NCBI GenBank assembly: GCA_020055645.1
Contig: CM034549.1
Location: forward strand, 11,621,501-11,685,500
Source: Tomocerus qinae
Lineage: Eukaryota > Arthropoda > Collembola > Entomobryomorpha > Tomoceridae
Reading direction: 5' to 3'
DNA length: 64,000 nt
This document shows, in pieces, positions 41,509 through 53,950 of this stretch. How positions within the stretch are numbered: the stretch's first letter is position 1; each line of letters begins with the position of its first letter. The position numbers and the translations under genes were made by a program. The notes below the pieces were generated by a model. That model saw only the letters and a list, made by a program, of their open reading frames with translations, did no database searches and was not told the DNA's origin.

Positions 41509-42270
41509 AAAATCAACATACAATTAAAATTAATAATTGCTGACCGAAAATCAACGGAAAATCGACATTGATAATTGTTGACTGAAAATCAACAGAAAAT
41601 CAAAATGGATTAATCTTGACTATGAAACTTCACAGAAAATCAAAATTGATTAATGTTGACTATGAAAATCAACAGAAAATCAAAATTGATTAATATTGAC
41701 TATGAAAATCAACAGAAAATCAAAATTGATTAATATTGACTATGAAAATCAACAGCAAATCAAAATTGATTAATGTTGACTATGAAAATCAACAGAAAAT
41801 CAAAATAGATTAATGTTGACTGTGAAAATCAACAGAAAATCAAAATTGATTAATGTTGACTATGAAAATCAACAGAAAATCAAAATTGATTAATGTTGAC
41901 TATGAAAATCAACAGAAAATCAAAATTGATTAATATTGACTATGAAAATCAACAGAAAATCAAAATTGATTAATATTGACTATGAAAATCAACAGCAAAT
42001 CAAAATTGATTAATGTTGACTATGAAAATCAACAGAAAATCAAAATAGATTAATGTTGACTGAAAATCAACAGAAAATCAAAATTGATTAATGTTGACTA
42101 TGAAAATCAACAGAAAATCAAAATTGATTAATGTTGACTATGAAAATCAACAGAAAATCAAAATTGATTATTGTGACTATGAAAATCAACAGATATTTAA
42201 TCTTGATTGATTATGAGTATTAAAATCTACAGAAAATTAAAATCGTTTAATAATGATTATTTAAATTTAA
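41509..42270. repeat. 40-bp satellite array with 240-bp higher-order unit
   Basis: About 17-18 tandem copies of a 40-bp unit (core GAAAATCAACAGAAAATCAA followed by AATTGATTAATGTTGACTAT), degenerate at both ends. The 240-bp block 41641-41880 (six variant units) is repeated at once from 41881; the first 180 bp (41641-41820 and 41881-42060) look identical and the rest differs by a 2-bp deletion near 42061. Each unit can fold, with TCAACA pairing with TGTTGA and AATCAA with TTGATT. No open frame. Confidence 0.92.
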
Positions 42271-42640
42271 AGGAAATCAAAAAATGGAAATTCTACTATA
42301 AAATTGAATAAAAATCCAAAATAAATTTTTATCCGTCTTCTAATATTTATTTTCCGGTTTAATTGGCTTTATTATAAAATATCAAATTTGGTAGAAGCGG
42401 ATTGAAATATTTTATACTATCCCGCTAACAATTTATAGGAAACACCATTGAACTTTTTAATGTCCATTTAATGCCAAATTTTCCATTTGACTATCAAAAT
42501 GAAGACAAAGTGAGCGCGCGTTATCTCAGTAACCAATGGACCGTTTTACCCCCAATTCAATAGGGATCGTCAGTGGTCCATAGGCATTGTTTTTGCCAAG
42601 TTTGGTCAATATCCGTCATTGCTTTCGAAAGTTATCGTGG

Positions 42641-42688
42641 GGACGGACGGACGTACGGACGGACGGACGGACGGACGGACGTACGGAC
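42641..42688 (+). repeat. (GGAC)n tandem near element right end
   Basis: About twelve GGAC units with two GTAC interruptions. GGAC tandems of this kind commonly sit near the end of dispersed repeats in invertebrate genomes, which supports reading the surrounding DNA as a mobile element. Confidence 0.85.
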
Positions 42689-42749
42689 AGACTGTGTGGT
42701 TCTATAAGCTGCCTTATTCAGGCGAGCTAAAAAAGCGTTACGTAAGCAC

Positions 42750-45700
42750 ACAACTCATACTACAATTAATAAGAATTGGCCTTACTATTCAATTACTCAG
42801 GTTGGACTTTTTATTGCTCGTTTCTTCTGAATGAGATCCCCTACAGACACATTTAATCGTGAAAATAACTAGAGTAGAACAACAACTGGACACGTCAGCA
42901 TTTCCATTGCATTATTAGAATCAATGTTTTCAATGTTGTGTCATGAGAAGGCAAAATACTTCCTTTGCTGTCAAATATAAATGTAACGCTTTTTAATAAG
43001 ACTCCAAGTTCACATTACAGACATATCTGACTGACAGAATAGTACCTATGGCATAATAATGTATTTATTCAGGAAAGGCCGATTTGCCCAACTCCGCCAA
43101 TCTAACATAATAGTAGCTATTTAGATGAGAAACGAGTATTAAAAATTTAGTTGCTCTCAAACCTCCAAAATAAGTTACCAACTAATTCAAATTAGACGGG
43201 TTAGAATTAGAAGACACTTTTAGAATTAGTTCACGAATATTATATTTTTTCTTGCAAACATAATTAGATTTTCTTGATTAAATAATTCTGTAAATAATTC
43301 GACTGATTATCTTCCTATTAGTATTATATACTTCAAAATGGACTCGACTCATCTATTACATACTGATAGGCTAAATTGATATATTACTACAGCTTACTCT
43401 ACAGTTTGTTAGTTTCATATTGCAGTTTGTACGTTTTCAGCTTACAGCAGTATCTTAATGTGCTGCAAGTAATACAAATCCTTCGCTATCTTATTTTCCT
43501 GTGACAGGGACATGGACACGTGAAAATGTAAATAAATATTGAATTTTGCAATTAAAAGTAACCTTACTTACTTCCCATTTTGTTTTAGACAGAATCCTCA
43601 AAGTGCATGATATAAGTAGACTATTGACACTACATGTACTTATATATGTACTAGAATGTAAGTTTAAGGTATAATGAATGCCTTTCATCCTGTGTTGATA
43701 CACTAAAGGATTTGTTTCTTTATATTTTGATATTTTTCATATCCTTTAACGGCATTTCTACCTTATGGTTACACTCTTTTTATTAAGCGAGCACTCACAA
43801 AGAGTCGGAGATTGTTAAGAGTAGGGAAACAACGAAAGTCAACGATATAAAATAAGTAAATAGCCAAACTATTACCTACCACCATGAACCATAACCACAA
43901 ATTCTATGTAATCCAAACATTACCTATTATTAGTGGCCCTAGTGTAATGAATGTTGGATTTATGTATGAATATTTCTTTTGTGAACTTATTTATGCACTC
44001 TGCATCTTTTTATCTTTATTCTCGGAATTCAGACAATATTATGGTCATGGTATTCCAAATAGCTTCAAGTGCAAATGATTCTTTACTCCAAAGGTGATGC
44101 GTCTCAATTTTGGTTGAATATTTATGCGGTGTTTGCAAATCGATCGTTTTGAGATCATCTTTAAACATAGCGGCAGGTGTGTGTTTTTAGTATTTCGGGT
44201 CCTTAAGAAAATAATGGAGATAATTTCCTTGAATCCAAACCGGAACTGAATAATGATAACATAAAATGTCTCATTGTGCAAAACCATATGGTAATCAAGT
44301 CTAATTCAAGGAAAAAATGAGTAATTTCTCAAAAATAGTATGTAATCTCTCTCGATGAAGTTTCAAGTTCATTGCTTATTGCATATCGATGTACAAATTG
44401 AAGATTTTCCTCTTAAAATGCGATTGTTCGAGCCTAAAACGTGCAAGTGATAATATAATCATCAGCAAATGAATTGCAAACAAGTGCATTTATTTGTTTT
44501 ACACAAGGTCGCATCTCATCTTACAAAATAAGTAACTACAGCCACTACACCCGCCCGACACAATACATGCAATGACACTTTACTTATCTTATTTACGTCA
44601 ACCAACATATCATTCCTTCTTTGAACAACCAAACAATCTATTATATTATGCAATTGTTAAGGCAAAGTCTTACTTTGCCAGCTTTATAAAATTTTTTACA
44701 TCCATGAATCAAATAACTAATTAAATCAGCCGCAGAGGTCAAATTATAACTTTAGAAGAAGCCTAATTGAAATACAAAGTCCGCACAGGTGTTTTTGCAA
44801 TATTAATTTGGCATGTGGCGAATCTTGTCCTAATTGATGGTACAATTACCACGCATCCTTCCTTTAACAAGCAATGCGTGTAAAATAATCATTTATTAGC
44901 TAAACGGTTGCATAATACTATTAGTTGGTTTGTAGGAGAAGGAGGGAAGGAGATATGTTTGTCAATTAGCATGCAATAAAACAAGTTTACACTAATTACA
45001 TGTCGGCACAGGATGAGTTTAAAGAGAGAAAAGATAGTATTCGTGTCAATAGGGTTAGTATCTGTATAGAAGTATGGTAACACATATTTCATAAAATGTA
45101 CAGTAATTCTTATTTTCGGAAGTGCACGTAGTAGTGAAGTATGTATAAGAATAAAATTAATGTATAATGATGAGAGGATAATATGAAGTAACTGTTTCCG
45201 TTAAGAAAAGCAGTAGTACAGTTGTGTTGCACTTTACCTGTAGTGATTGGAAAATAAAGGCAATAAAATAAGTATGTGAATCAGTGAAGCTTATATAATT
45301 TTGTTATTGCTTACATTCATTCGTATTATCACATTGTTTCGAATGATGTGAATGCATTTACCGTATAAACCACAAACTACGGTCAACGCAACGTTGAAGG
45401 ATGTTCGTGTAGACATGAACACAAACAACAGACTTCAAAATATGAGTGACTGAGTTGTTCAGGGATTGATAACACTATAATATAATCATGTTTGAACTAG
45501 TACTATATATTACATAGCTTGACCGAGTCAATTCAATCCTAGCACCAAAGGAAGACTTCTTTTGTTTATCTTTTCAGCGTAATAACGATTTGTCTAATCA
45601 CTACTTTGATTCTCGCACAAACATAATCTTCTAAACTGCGAATACTCCTGGGATGTGTCACTACAATATGCTATACATCTATTGTTCCCTATTACCGGTT

Positions 45701-48070
45701 CTCCGATCAGTCTTCCACAATACTGCACACTAACCATTAGGTAGAATTCATAAATTGGATTTCATTGTGTACTGGCGATGGATTTAAATTGTTTTCGTCT
45801 GATTGAACGCTTCATTGAAATTGACACAACTTTAATATACTCACTCCCATAATAATCCCCGTTGCATCTGCTCCGTTTAAATTTTCATGGTGGTTTTCAT
45901 CTTCTCTCTCTCTCATATGCACCCTCATCACTTACCAGAGGCGTAAATTATTACCTCAGCACATTTTGATTAAAGGAATCTGCATTTTTTATTTATTTCT
46001 CACTTCAAAGCTAAGAAGATAAAATAATCTGTTGTAGTATAGTAAATAATAGTAGATTAGAATTTTTAAAATTTTCTAACCAGGTTTTAAGTTCAAAAAT
46101 TCTGTCAGACAGTATTTTTCCTTGAAAATTTCAGAAAAGCATAGTAAAAGATTCCCTGAAGCCCTTAGGAATTATCTTTAGTTACGCCAAGATCGAGAGA
46201 GATAATGGGAGTGGGTATCTTAGATTGGTATAGTCGTTGTGGAGTGCACGTGCATATTGTATAAATACGTGTCCACAATTTTCCACTTTCATTTCCGTCT
46301 TCATCTTGAGATTCATCACGTCAGTCAGCATACAGTAATGCATTATACTGCGTAACAATACGAAAAGGACAGGTAAACCGCTCTTCTAACTAATACTAAA
46401 GTTTTATAGGAGGTACTTTGATACAAGGGATTTGTGGTTAGTGTAGGTACATGTAATTGTATTGGGTTCATGCTTGCAAAGACTGATTATAATGTGCGCA
46501 CTAATTGTAGAGCAAGAAACGGTATTAGAAAAGCATTCTTTTGGTTATGACTGCCTAGCTGGACTGGAGTGATGATGAGTGATTGTGAGTGAGAGTGTCA
46601 ATCTGTGAAATGAATCATGATAACGATGAGAGAAAGGGAGATGAATGGTCAAAGATTACAGAGCACGGAGATTAGCTCTTGGGATGAGCAGATATTGTGT
46701 AACTCTCTTCAACTGCATGACGTTTCAACGATTGCTAATTCTTAAAGTCCAAACAAATATCTTTGCTTTATTATTCTATACAAACTAATCCTCTATTCCT
46801 TATTTTTCACCCGCCGACAGAATTTCCTTTTGTTACAAATACTATTTCTATGTCGTGTCACGTCAAAAGAAAGATCTTTTATATTTCAGACATAGTTTGC
46901 CGAATTACTAAGAATTTTCTTCCTTGTAAGAGAACTACCTCAATAGAATAATACTTCTATTTGCATCTCTGTCTAACAGATATATCCAATCAGTATCTTT
47001 ATTGTTAGATGACTTATTTTCTCAAGTCTTATTTTAATGAGGTTCAACGGTAACATAATATTTTGAATTTCTTCAATGCTAAGAATTGACACAGGTACCA
47101 CAATAATCCGATTCTTACTACAGAAAAGCAAGGACAGTAATTTTATTGTGATTCTTAGTTTTAAGAAAATTCATACTTGGAAAAGAAATCGGTTAAACTG
47201 AACTTTAAAGTGTAAAGAGAGTTCATCGCGTTGTTTTGAAGACTTTTGTATTGCAATTGGGAAGAAAATGCGAAATGAATAATGGTCCTTGTGATTTTCT
47301 CAGGTCGTCAGCCAAGGTAGATAGTTTAGTCAATGTATGTGTAGACTGCAGATGTGTATACAGTTGTAAGAAGCTATGTTTTGATGATAAGCGTTATGTT
47401 GTGATGTAATGGTTGTTAGTTACTTAGTTAGTGAGAAGTGAGTTGGGGAAGGTAGGGAAGGAAGTAGATGAAAGAATATCTTGGAATGCAATGAAATGAG
47501 GATCTCGGATATCGTGACCAGGAACAACAAGTTACAAACAAAATCATTCAACGATTCAAAGAAAAGAGAAGACGCGATGGGTCAAAAGTCCTCATTGTCA
47601 CTCCAGCACGTTCTTACCGGCTTTCTTCAATTACCATTAACACACACAAATGCCATAATTCACAATACAAAGTATCATCGAGTCCCGCGGAGCCAACTTT
47701 ATTTTTCTTTCAATATTCTCCACATAGTAAAAATGTTATACAGACTTCTGTATTAAAGACCAAATATCACAAGCATAAAACAGCATTAAGTTATAGTGAC
47801 TACTTAGAATTAGAAAATATCAATCTACAAGGAAAGATAATATCGTAAAATTATTTGTTTCCCGATAAAATGCATGGGCGTCATTATCTAGATTTTGGAG
47901 CATGAATTCAAGAATGTTTACTCAAGCCCAATTATAACAATAGTCAGATTAATTCCTCTGGTAGGTCGTATAAAGCGCATTTTTCTTTGAAGATAAAATC
48001 GGAAGAGTGATGGAGGTCAATGGACGACATTTTTCTCGTCTCCTCTGCGAAAGTCTTAAACTTCATCTTT
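42750..48070. other. Gene-free stretch
   Basis: No supported gene, RNA gene or transposon. Open frames are short and domain-less (the longest is 47481-47756 plus, 91 codons). The section 47280-47480 is strongly G/T-rich on the plus strand, in contrast to the C/T-rich minisatellite that follows. Confidence 0.55.
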
Positions 48071-48077
48071 TACACCT

Positions 48078-49286
48078 GGGGGACTATTCTCTATGGTTTG
48101 CTTAGGATTTTGGATTAAGTATCCGAATATAAGATTGACTTAGCAAAAAGTTAATCCATTTCTTATGTTAATTCAGTAAAAAAAATGCTAAGAGTTGGTT
48201 AGCAAAAATTGACTGCTAAGTAAAACTTACAATAAGCAACCATTTAAGAAAAAAAATTCCCAAGCCTGCGACGTAACCAAGCGCGACGTTTGCTACTACC
48301 TCCTTCGACAACAAAACAACCCTCCTCTACCCTACTTTTATCATAGTCACTCACTGTCAACAATGTCATCCTCCTCTTTCAAAATCACTCATTCTCAACA
48401 AATTAATCCTCCTCCTTCACAATCACTCACGGCCAACAATGTCATCCTCCTAATTCAAAATCACTCACTACTAACAATGTCCATCCTCCTCCTTCAAAAT
48501 CTCCCACTACTAACAATGTTACCCTACTTCAAAATCACACTGGTTACAATCACATCTTTCACCTTCAAAATTGTCCACTGCCATGCAACAATGTCATCCT
48601 CCTCCTTCAAAGGCACTCATTGCCAACAAACTACTCCTCTTCCACTCTATCCCCATCATAGTCACCAAGTCACCCACACCCAACAATGTCCTCTTGTTCA
48701 AGTCACCCAATGCTAACAATGTCATTTTCCTCCTTCACAATTATTACTATTACAAACTAACATCAAGGACAATGGAAACAAAGGAAACACTATCACTAAT
48801 TGGAAATTTTCCATTGTGTTGCTAATTGCTTTTCAATTGTCTTTCCTCGACCAGCACTCGCTTCGCCGAGCGTCGAGGAAAGAATACCGCATTTACTAGC
48901 TGTATCACGTCCAACCCTTCAACATGCTACGACCTATGTAAAATTTGTAATAAGATCTACACAAAAGTTCATTTAAAAACATTACAATCCTACTTCCAAT
49001 CTCAACAATCCCACTTAGGGTAACTCCGACCATCCCTATCTTTTTGCTCAAATAATCTGTCTTAAGTCTCCATCTTCGATTCAGTAAAGATACTGAATTA
49101 AATTTCGGACTTAAGTCCGAAAATTGCTCTCAAGCTTGACTTAATCACTTTTTCAGGCTTAAGTTCATTCAGTAAGCATCGCAAATAATTGTCTCACTTT
49201 TTGGAAATACTTAGCAATTTTACTGAATCAAAAATTTCTTAGAAATAGCAAAATTTTCAAATAGGAACCATAGTGAATAGCCCTCC
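48078..49286. mobile_element. 1.2-kb TIR element carrying a minisatellite
   Basis: The left end GGGGGACTATTCTCTATGGT (48078-48097) matches the inverted right end (49266-49286) at 18 of 21 positions. Related subterminal words (GACTTAGC, TTAAGTC, TACTGAAT) occur in both arms. No transposase ORF is present. The bases outside the ends do not give a clear target duplication (CCT is possible), so the superfamily is open. The central third is occupied by a tandem minisatellite. Confidence 0.6.
48345..48735. repeat. Pyrimidine-rich minisatellite, about 38-45 bp unit
   Basis: About nine diverged copies of a unit like CAACAATGTCATCCTCCTCC followed by TTCAAAATCACTCACTGC. The strand is strongly C/T-rich. 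The open frame 48363-48716 is a by-product of this repeat, not a gene. Confidence 0.85.
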
Positions 49287-49289
49287 TGA

Positions 49290-51470
49290 TGTCTATTTAT
49301 GCTTTATAATTCGTATGAATTCTCTGTTATCGTATTACTAAATCTTATGATGCTTATCGGTAGAGTGTATATAGATACACACACAATTAGTAGTGTAAGG
49401 TAGATAGGTAGAGATTACCTAAAACAAAACCATGTTTTAAGGATGGGAATTTTGTGGATGCGCATCGCATACACATCATTGACTTTACACTTATTACAAT
49501 TTCGGTTTCACTCGATTATTCTCTCGACTGCACTATACAATCAGTCTCACTATGACTTTAATGTGTAGCAAGTACTGTTTAAAAAGATGCAACTGACGAT
49601 TAATAATTGTATAGGGTTAGTGCATTATTTTACTACATATCCACATACACTGCACTATTGTTTCTATTTCCTGTATTTATTACATAGGTACACGATACAT
49701 AAAATAGGTAGTTAAATTACCTTTACTTTGGTTGCAAAAATTGGTAATATATGTTGTGAAATGTCATGTCACGCCATGTGGTTTACTTGGGTTTCCTCTA
49801 GACTGCTTTGGTTAAGTTGCACCGTGTAAATTGTATCCGTAGTAAAACCAACCAGGTTGGAAATATGATTTTACAAATTACCATCTTCAAGACTATGTGA
49901 AATTACAATCGGCAATGATTTGATAGGAAATGGGAAAAAAATGGTAACTTCTATGGTTTCGCTTTAACTTATAAATTGGACAGTGACTGATGTGTGTAGA
50001 GGATGACTTTCCTCTCTGGAACTAGAGATAACAGTTTTTTAAATCCTCTTCCTATTTCTATCAGCTGGTTTCTTAAAACAGTTAATCGGTTTTCCATTCC
50101 CTTGTTAAATTAGCCCATTGATAAATAGCCTATATTATAAAAGCAAGTCAGACTTGTTCATGTCTAATCAGAATCAGCCAATGATTTCTCAAACTCAGAA
50201 CCGGAACATCCACATTTTATATTCATTCCACGGTGACAAGTAAAAGGCTGAGAATTCTTGTATACTTAATCATATGTGCAATTAGCAAGAGATAAACTAT
50301 AACAATATAACTGTACAATGTTCATTGACATTCTTTTCTAACTTGCAAATACGAAGAGCCACTAATTAATTACCTATTTGAGAGTTCATGCAATTTAATA
50401 GCATACTTATACTTCATTATCTATTGCCTTATCACATACCATACAGGAATTAGCATTGACAAAAGACGAGATTTGGGTAGATGCTTTGATACTATTGAAA
50501 ATCACCTGCGTAGTATTTTGCATGTGTTCCCCACTTCCTTTATCGTGGTTTATTTTTTCGCCAGTGTATATACGTTTGTGTATTTTATATCCGTGGGTTC
50601 TTCTATGGCTATTTGTTATAGCGTGGAATCTCTTTGTGTGGTCTCCGTTACTTTCTCCAACTAACTAGACCATAATGGCAAAAAGGAAAAAGTAGTTTGA
50701 CTTGACATGTCAGACATAAGTATCTGTTAACTGCCATGTTCAAATGCGGTGTGACCTTTGTTTGTGCTGTCTTCCCTATACACTATAGACACTCCCCTCT
50801 GTGTAAATTGGTACATTACATAATGTCCATCTGGACTCACTTTATTATGTAGAGTAGTGTAGCTGTACATGCCAATTAGTGTTAGGAGGCATTATAAAAG
50901 AATAGATCAAAATTTTATGTTGTACTTGTCGGCAGGCCATAGTGCATTGCTGTATTGTACAAATAAACTATTGTTTTCATTTCGGTAGCTTAGATCTGCA
51001 CGTAAATGGCACATAAAATCATGAAACGGGAAAATGATTTTTTAAAGACAAATCCTCTATACTAGGATTACTGTATAGGCTACTTTATGTGTAGATAAAT
51101 GATCATGCACTCTACATGTACTTCATTTTCATTCTGAAACTACTAGATTGAGTACAATGAGCACCTACATAATTAAGCGGAGGAAAGAGCATTTGTTCCA
51201 AATCATCCAAAGTGCGTTTCTCTGTTCACCCAAGAAAAATCATTCTTTGCATATGCGAATCTCACAAATCAACAATAACACAATAATATGCTACGCAGAT
51301 GGTTATTTGAATCTTTAAAGTTCAGTTATAATGTTATAATAGAATTATTTACATCTTGATTCATCATTAGACACTCATGTGGTTATCGTTTATCTCTGAT
51401 TGCATTTTAATAGCGGGCGTAGGGCAGGGCAAAGTTTACCTATTGTTATAAAATCTGTCCTCAGCACTCT
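49290..51470. other. Gene-free stretch
   Basis: No supported gene. Two overlapping frames near 50456-50668 are rich in hydrophobic residues but have no start context or conserved motif. Confidence 0.55.
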
Positions 51471-51474
51471 AACG

Positions 51475-51747
51475 ATGGACAACGGTGCTTTTGATTGCTT
51501 ACAACCATTCTACAACATTTCTACACACTCACCTCTTGACGAAAATCAGGCTAAAGAACCAAGAGATACAAACCACAAGCCGAGAAATTGTAAACTTCAC
51601 GTAAAACCTATGCAGATGTCTGCTTTCTTACAAGGCTACGAGTTGTGCGTGAATTCTAAAGGAAGGTTAAAATTTAGTAGGGAAAAACTTGAAACAATAA
51701 ATGCAAATATACAGCGTATTAACAGTTTCGAGCGTGTCATCAGATAA
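51475..51747 (+). CDS. Candidate small gene or exon, 90 codons, unrecognised
   Basis: An ATG at 51475 opens 90 codons that read like a real protein: mixed charge, few repeats, and a final basic/amphipathic segment (FSREKLETINANIQRINSFE). No signal peptide, membrane span or family was recognised. TATAAA-like DNA (TTATAAAATC) lies about 25 bp upstream of the ATG, which is close for a promoter. The open frame extends back to 51400 without another ATG. It could be a single-exon gene or the first exon of a longer one; the flanking GTs are poor donors. An ORF of this length is also expected by chance a few times in a window of this composition, so the call rests on its protein-like content. A MITE begins about 105 bp downstream. 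Confidence 0.3.
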   Translation: MDNGAFDCLQPFYNISTHSPLDENQAKEPRDTNHKPRNCKLHVKPMQMSAFLQGYELCVNSKGRLKFSREKLETINANIQRINSFERVIR

Positions 51748-51854
51748 GATATTCCTTCCTTTCAGATCTCAGAGAAAGATCAACTCTTTTTTCTTAGGAG
51801 AAAATCTAAATTTATTGCTAATTGTAAGCAACTCGAAAAACTCATCGTTTACTA

Positions 51855-52058
51855 AGGTTGGCTCACTTGGGTGTTTGGAAAATGAAAATTCAGTTTTTTC
51901 ATTCGTGGATCCAAATTGGACAATTTGGATCCACAGCCAAATCTGTCTTTCAATGACCAAGGATGGTTGCCATTGGATACGTATGTCTTGGTGGGATAGC
52001 TTTGAGTATAGACAAAAAATTGAATTTTATTTTCCCAAACACCCAAGTGAGCCAACCT
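51855..52058. mobile_element. 204-bp MITE with TA target duplication
   Basis: The first about 45 bp (AGGTTGGCTCACTTGGGTGT and onward) return inverted at the right end with few mismatches. Both ends are flanked by TA (51853-51854 and 52059-52060), the signature of Tc1/mariner insertion. A central palindrome (GGATCCAAATTGGACAATTT) adds to the self-complementarity. No ORF is meaningful; open frames on both strands here are by-products of the palindrome. Confidence 0.85.
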
Positions 52059-52060
52059 TA

Positions 52061-53531
52061 CTACACACACACTGTCTTACTAATACTGCATGAATTTTGC
52101 TCATGACTATGGGGTTTTCGGGATTTAATTTAGAGGCTTACTTTGACCTTACTTGTAAAGAACGCTTATTTTATTGAATTCGCATTATCAGTAATATTAT
52201 TTACCAGTCGGTTTAGTAGAACTAAATTCTAATGGTTCATAGAATTTGGGTATCGAAAACGTATCTATAATAATAAAGGAATGGAATATTATACTCTTTG
52301 ACGAATTTTAATTGATCGCATTTTTGATGAATTTTAAGTAAAAAAAGATTGATGTTAACTAATATTTCAAGTTTTATTATGCTTGTACTTATAAAAATAT
52401 ATTATATTGTAATATACTGAAGCTTACCACGAATACCTGTAAGTAAAAATAAATTCTGGACTCTGGACTACAATGCATCATTCATTGGAGAAGTATAACA
52501 GAGGCTAAAATGTTAAAGTGGTGCAAAATGTGAATAAATGCCACGCAGTAAGGCAATCCATCACGCGATTTGTCAAATCGGTGTGGCAATCTAAACGGTG
52601 TAATAACAATATAGATTGATATCAATTACTGTTTAAAATCCTTTTCATTTGAGGAAAAGCTAAAGTAGTGGAATTTTCTTATCTTTTGAATTTGCAGCTT
52701 TCGTTGTTTCGTTTAAATACACAATTACAATTGTCCCGTAAAATCTGTTCTATCTCATTCTGTTTCTAAAATTAATCCCAAAGTTTTATACTTTATTTAA
52801 ACTAAGGCAATCCCATCCCACCCTTTTATCAACAATTGAATTAGATTTAGCTTTAGTTTACTACTAGTGTTTTAATTTTTCTACCTTGTTAAATGTATTT
52901 AATCGAGAGGATCGGGGAATTGTATCTCTTTGCATTATACTACATAACAATAGCCTACAATACGTGTGAATTTGTTTCCTCATTAAGGAATAATAGAATC
53001 TCATTCGATTCACTTCCAGTTTGGTAGAGTTGAGACACAAGTCAAGTTTTTCTTAAGAGCTCTCTTATCTCGTCGATGAATGAATCTCCCAAGCCAACTG
53101 ATTCACTAGACAAATAACTAGAATATAAAAAATGCGTGCTGATGGATAAATACTCACTCCATATGCGTGGCTATATTATCTTGCGTAAGAGCAACGTGTG
53201 AATGTGTGCATATCCGTTCTACACTATCTCTTACGTAAGACCTTTGTGTATCATCTAACTGAACATCTTCCTTCTTCATTCCATTTGAAATCATCCATAG
53301 AAAATAGGAAACACTTGGTTTCGTTCTTTCTTCTTATCTTCTGTTCTACTCTTCCCAAATAACGTTATTTTGCCATGCATTGCGTGATATGTTGAAAGAA
53401 ACATCTATTGAATAATTCAAGTGTAACTTTAAAATACGTAGAGTCATATGCCATTGCCGTAATTGTGGCAATTCACAATTATACACTTCACCCAAACACC
53501 AATACTGATATACATAATCATTAGTTAGCTA
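52061..53531. other. Gene-free stretch
   Basis: No gene or repeat seen between the MITE and the LTR element; plain AT-rich DNA. Confidence 0.55.
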
Positions 53532-53535
53532 ATTT
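53532..53535. repeat. Target-site duplication, left copy (ATTT)
   Basis: ATTT directly precedes the left LTR and directly follows the right LTR (58740-58743). A 4-bp duplication is normal for LTR retrotransposons. Confidence 0.7.
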
Positions 53536-53708
53536 TGTAAAGGGTTTGGCTCCCCATGTTAGGACAAAGGGAGAGCAAACCTGCTAGGTTCGGGATCCAA
53601 GCTACAGGATATGACGAGATGAAGAGATGAGGTAAGAGATGGATATGCCGATTCGGTGAATAATGGTTAGAGTGTACAAGTCAGAGTAGGTTTAGTGGAC
53701 TGTACGAC

Positions 53709-53714
53709 TTTATT
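53709..53714 (-). promoter_or_regulatory. LTR polyadenylation signal
   Basis: AATAAA on the minus strand, downstream of the LTR TATA box; the same site lies at 58510-58515 in the other LTR. Confidence 0.6.
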
Positions 53715-53817
53715 GAGTATTAGACTGAATGGTTGTTGGGAAAGAGAGTAAATAGGAAAGAGAAGTGAATCGTGTCGCGAGTCTGAGGGAACTGGAGTTA
53801 TATTCTGGTGTCATGAC

Positions 53818-53822
53818 TTATA
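53818..53822 (-). promoter_or_regulatory. LTR TATA box
   Basis: CCTTTATAAG on the minus strand, about 120 bp into the LTR; repeated at 58619-58623, where it would drive transcription of the element. Confidence 0.6.
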
Positions 53823-53938
53823 AAGGTTCGGGTCATTTGGATAGAAGGGAATGGAATTGGTTAGGTAAATGTGGTGTATTTGGGGTGCGGAATGGCTGGT
53901 AAGGGGTGGACGAACGTGTGTGTAGGACACACCTTACA

Positions 53939-53950
53939 ACCTCCCGTCAT
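53939..53950 (-). promoter_or_regulatory. Polypurine tract
   Basis: The minus strand reads GACGGGAGGT immediately before TGTAAGG of the 3' LTR. This is the position and composition of a plus-strand primer. Confidence 0.65.

Larger units (their letters stand above)
41300..42745. mobile_element. Inverted-repeat-bounded element filled with a satellite
   Basis: The left end (about 41302-41335) carries CGTAAC, then AGCTCGCCTGAGTAA. The right end, read inverted (about 42745-42705), carries CGTAAC, then AGCTCGCCTGAATAA, so the two ends form imperfect terminal inverted repeats with a spacer difference. Between them lie the 40-bp satellite, an AT-rich section, and a right-hand part ending in a GGAC tandem just inside the right end. 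No protein is encoded. I infer a non-autonomous DNA element whose interior expanded as a satellite. Exact ends and target duplication were not resolved. Confidence 0.5.
53536..53938 (-). repeat. LTR, 3' copy (element orientation)
   Basis: This 403-bp repeat begins and ends with the TGT/ACA dinucleotide signature of LTRs. On the minus strand it holds TATAA (53818-53822), then AATAAA (53709-53714) about 105 bp later, the expected U3-R order. Confidence 0.92.

Noticed and set aside
41509..42270. CRISPR-like array
   Set aside because: Repeats are directly adjacent with no unique spacers, and the window is animal DNA; it is a satellite.
48363..48716. Plus-strand 117-codon frame rich in S, P, T and L
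   Set aside because: It is produced entirely by the C/T-rich minisatellite, with drifting unit length and no start context.
53582..53596. tRNA-like B box (GGTTCGGGATCC) in the LTR
   Set aside because: There is no matching A box or cloverleaf at tRNA spacing; it lies in the LTR by chance.
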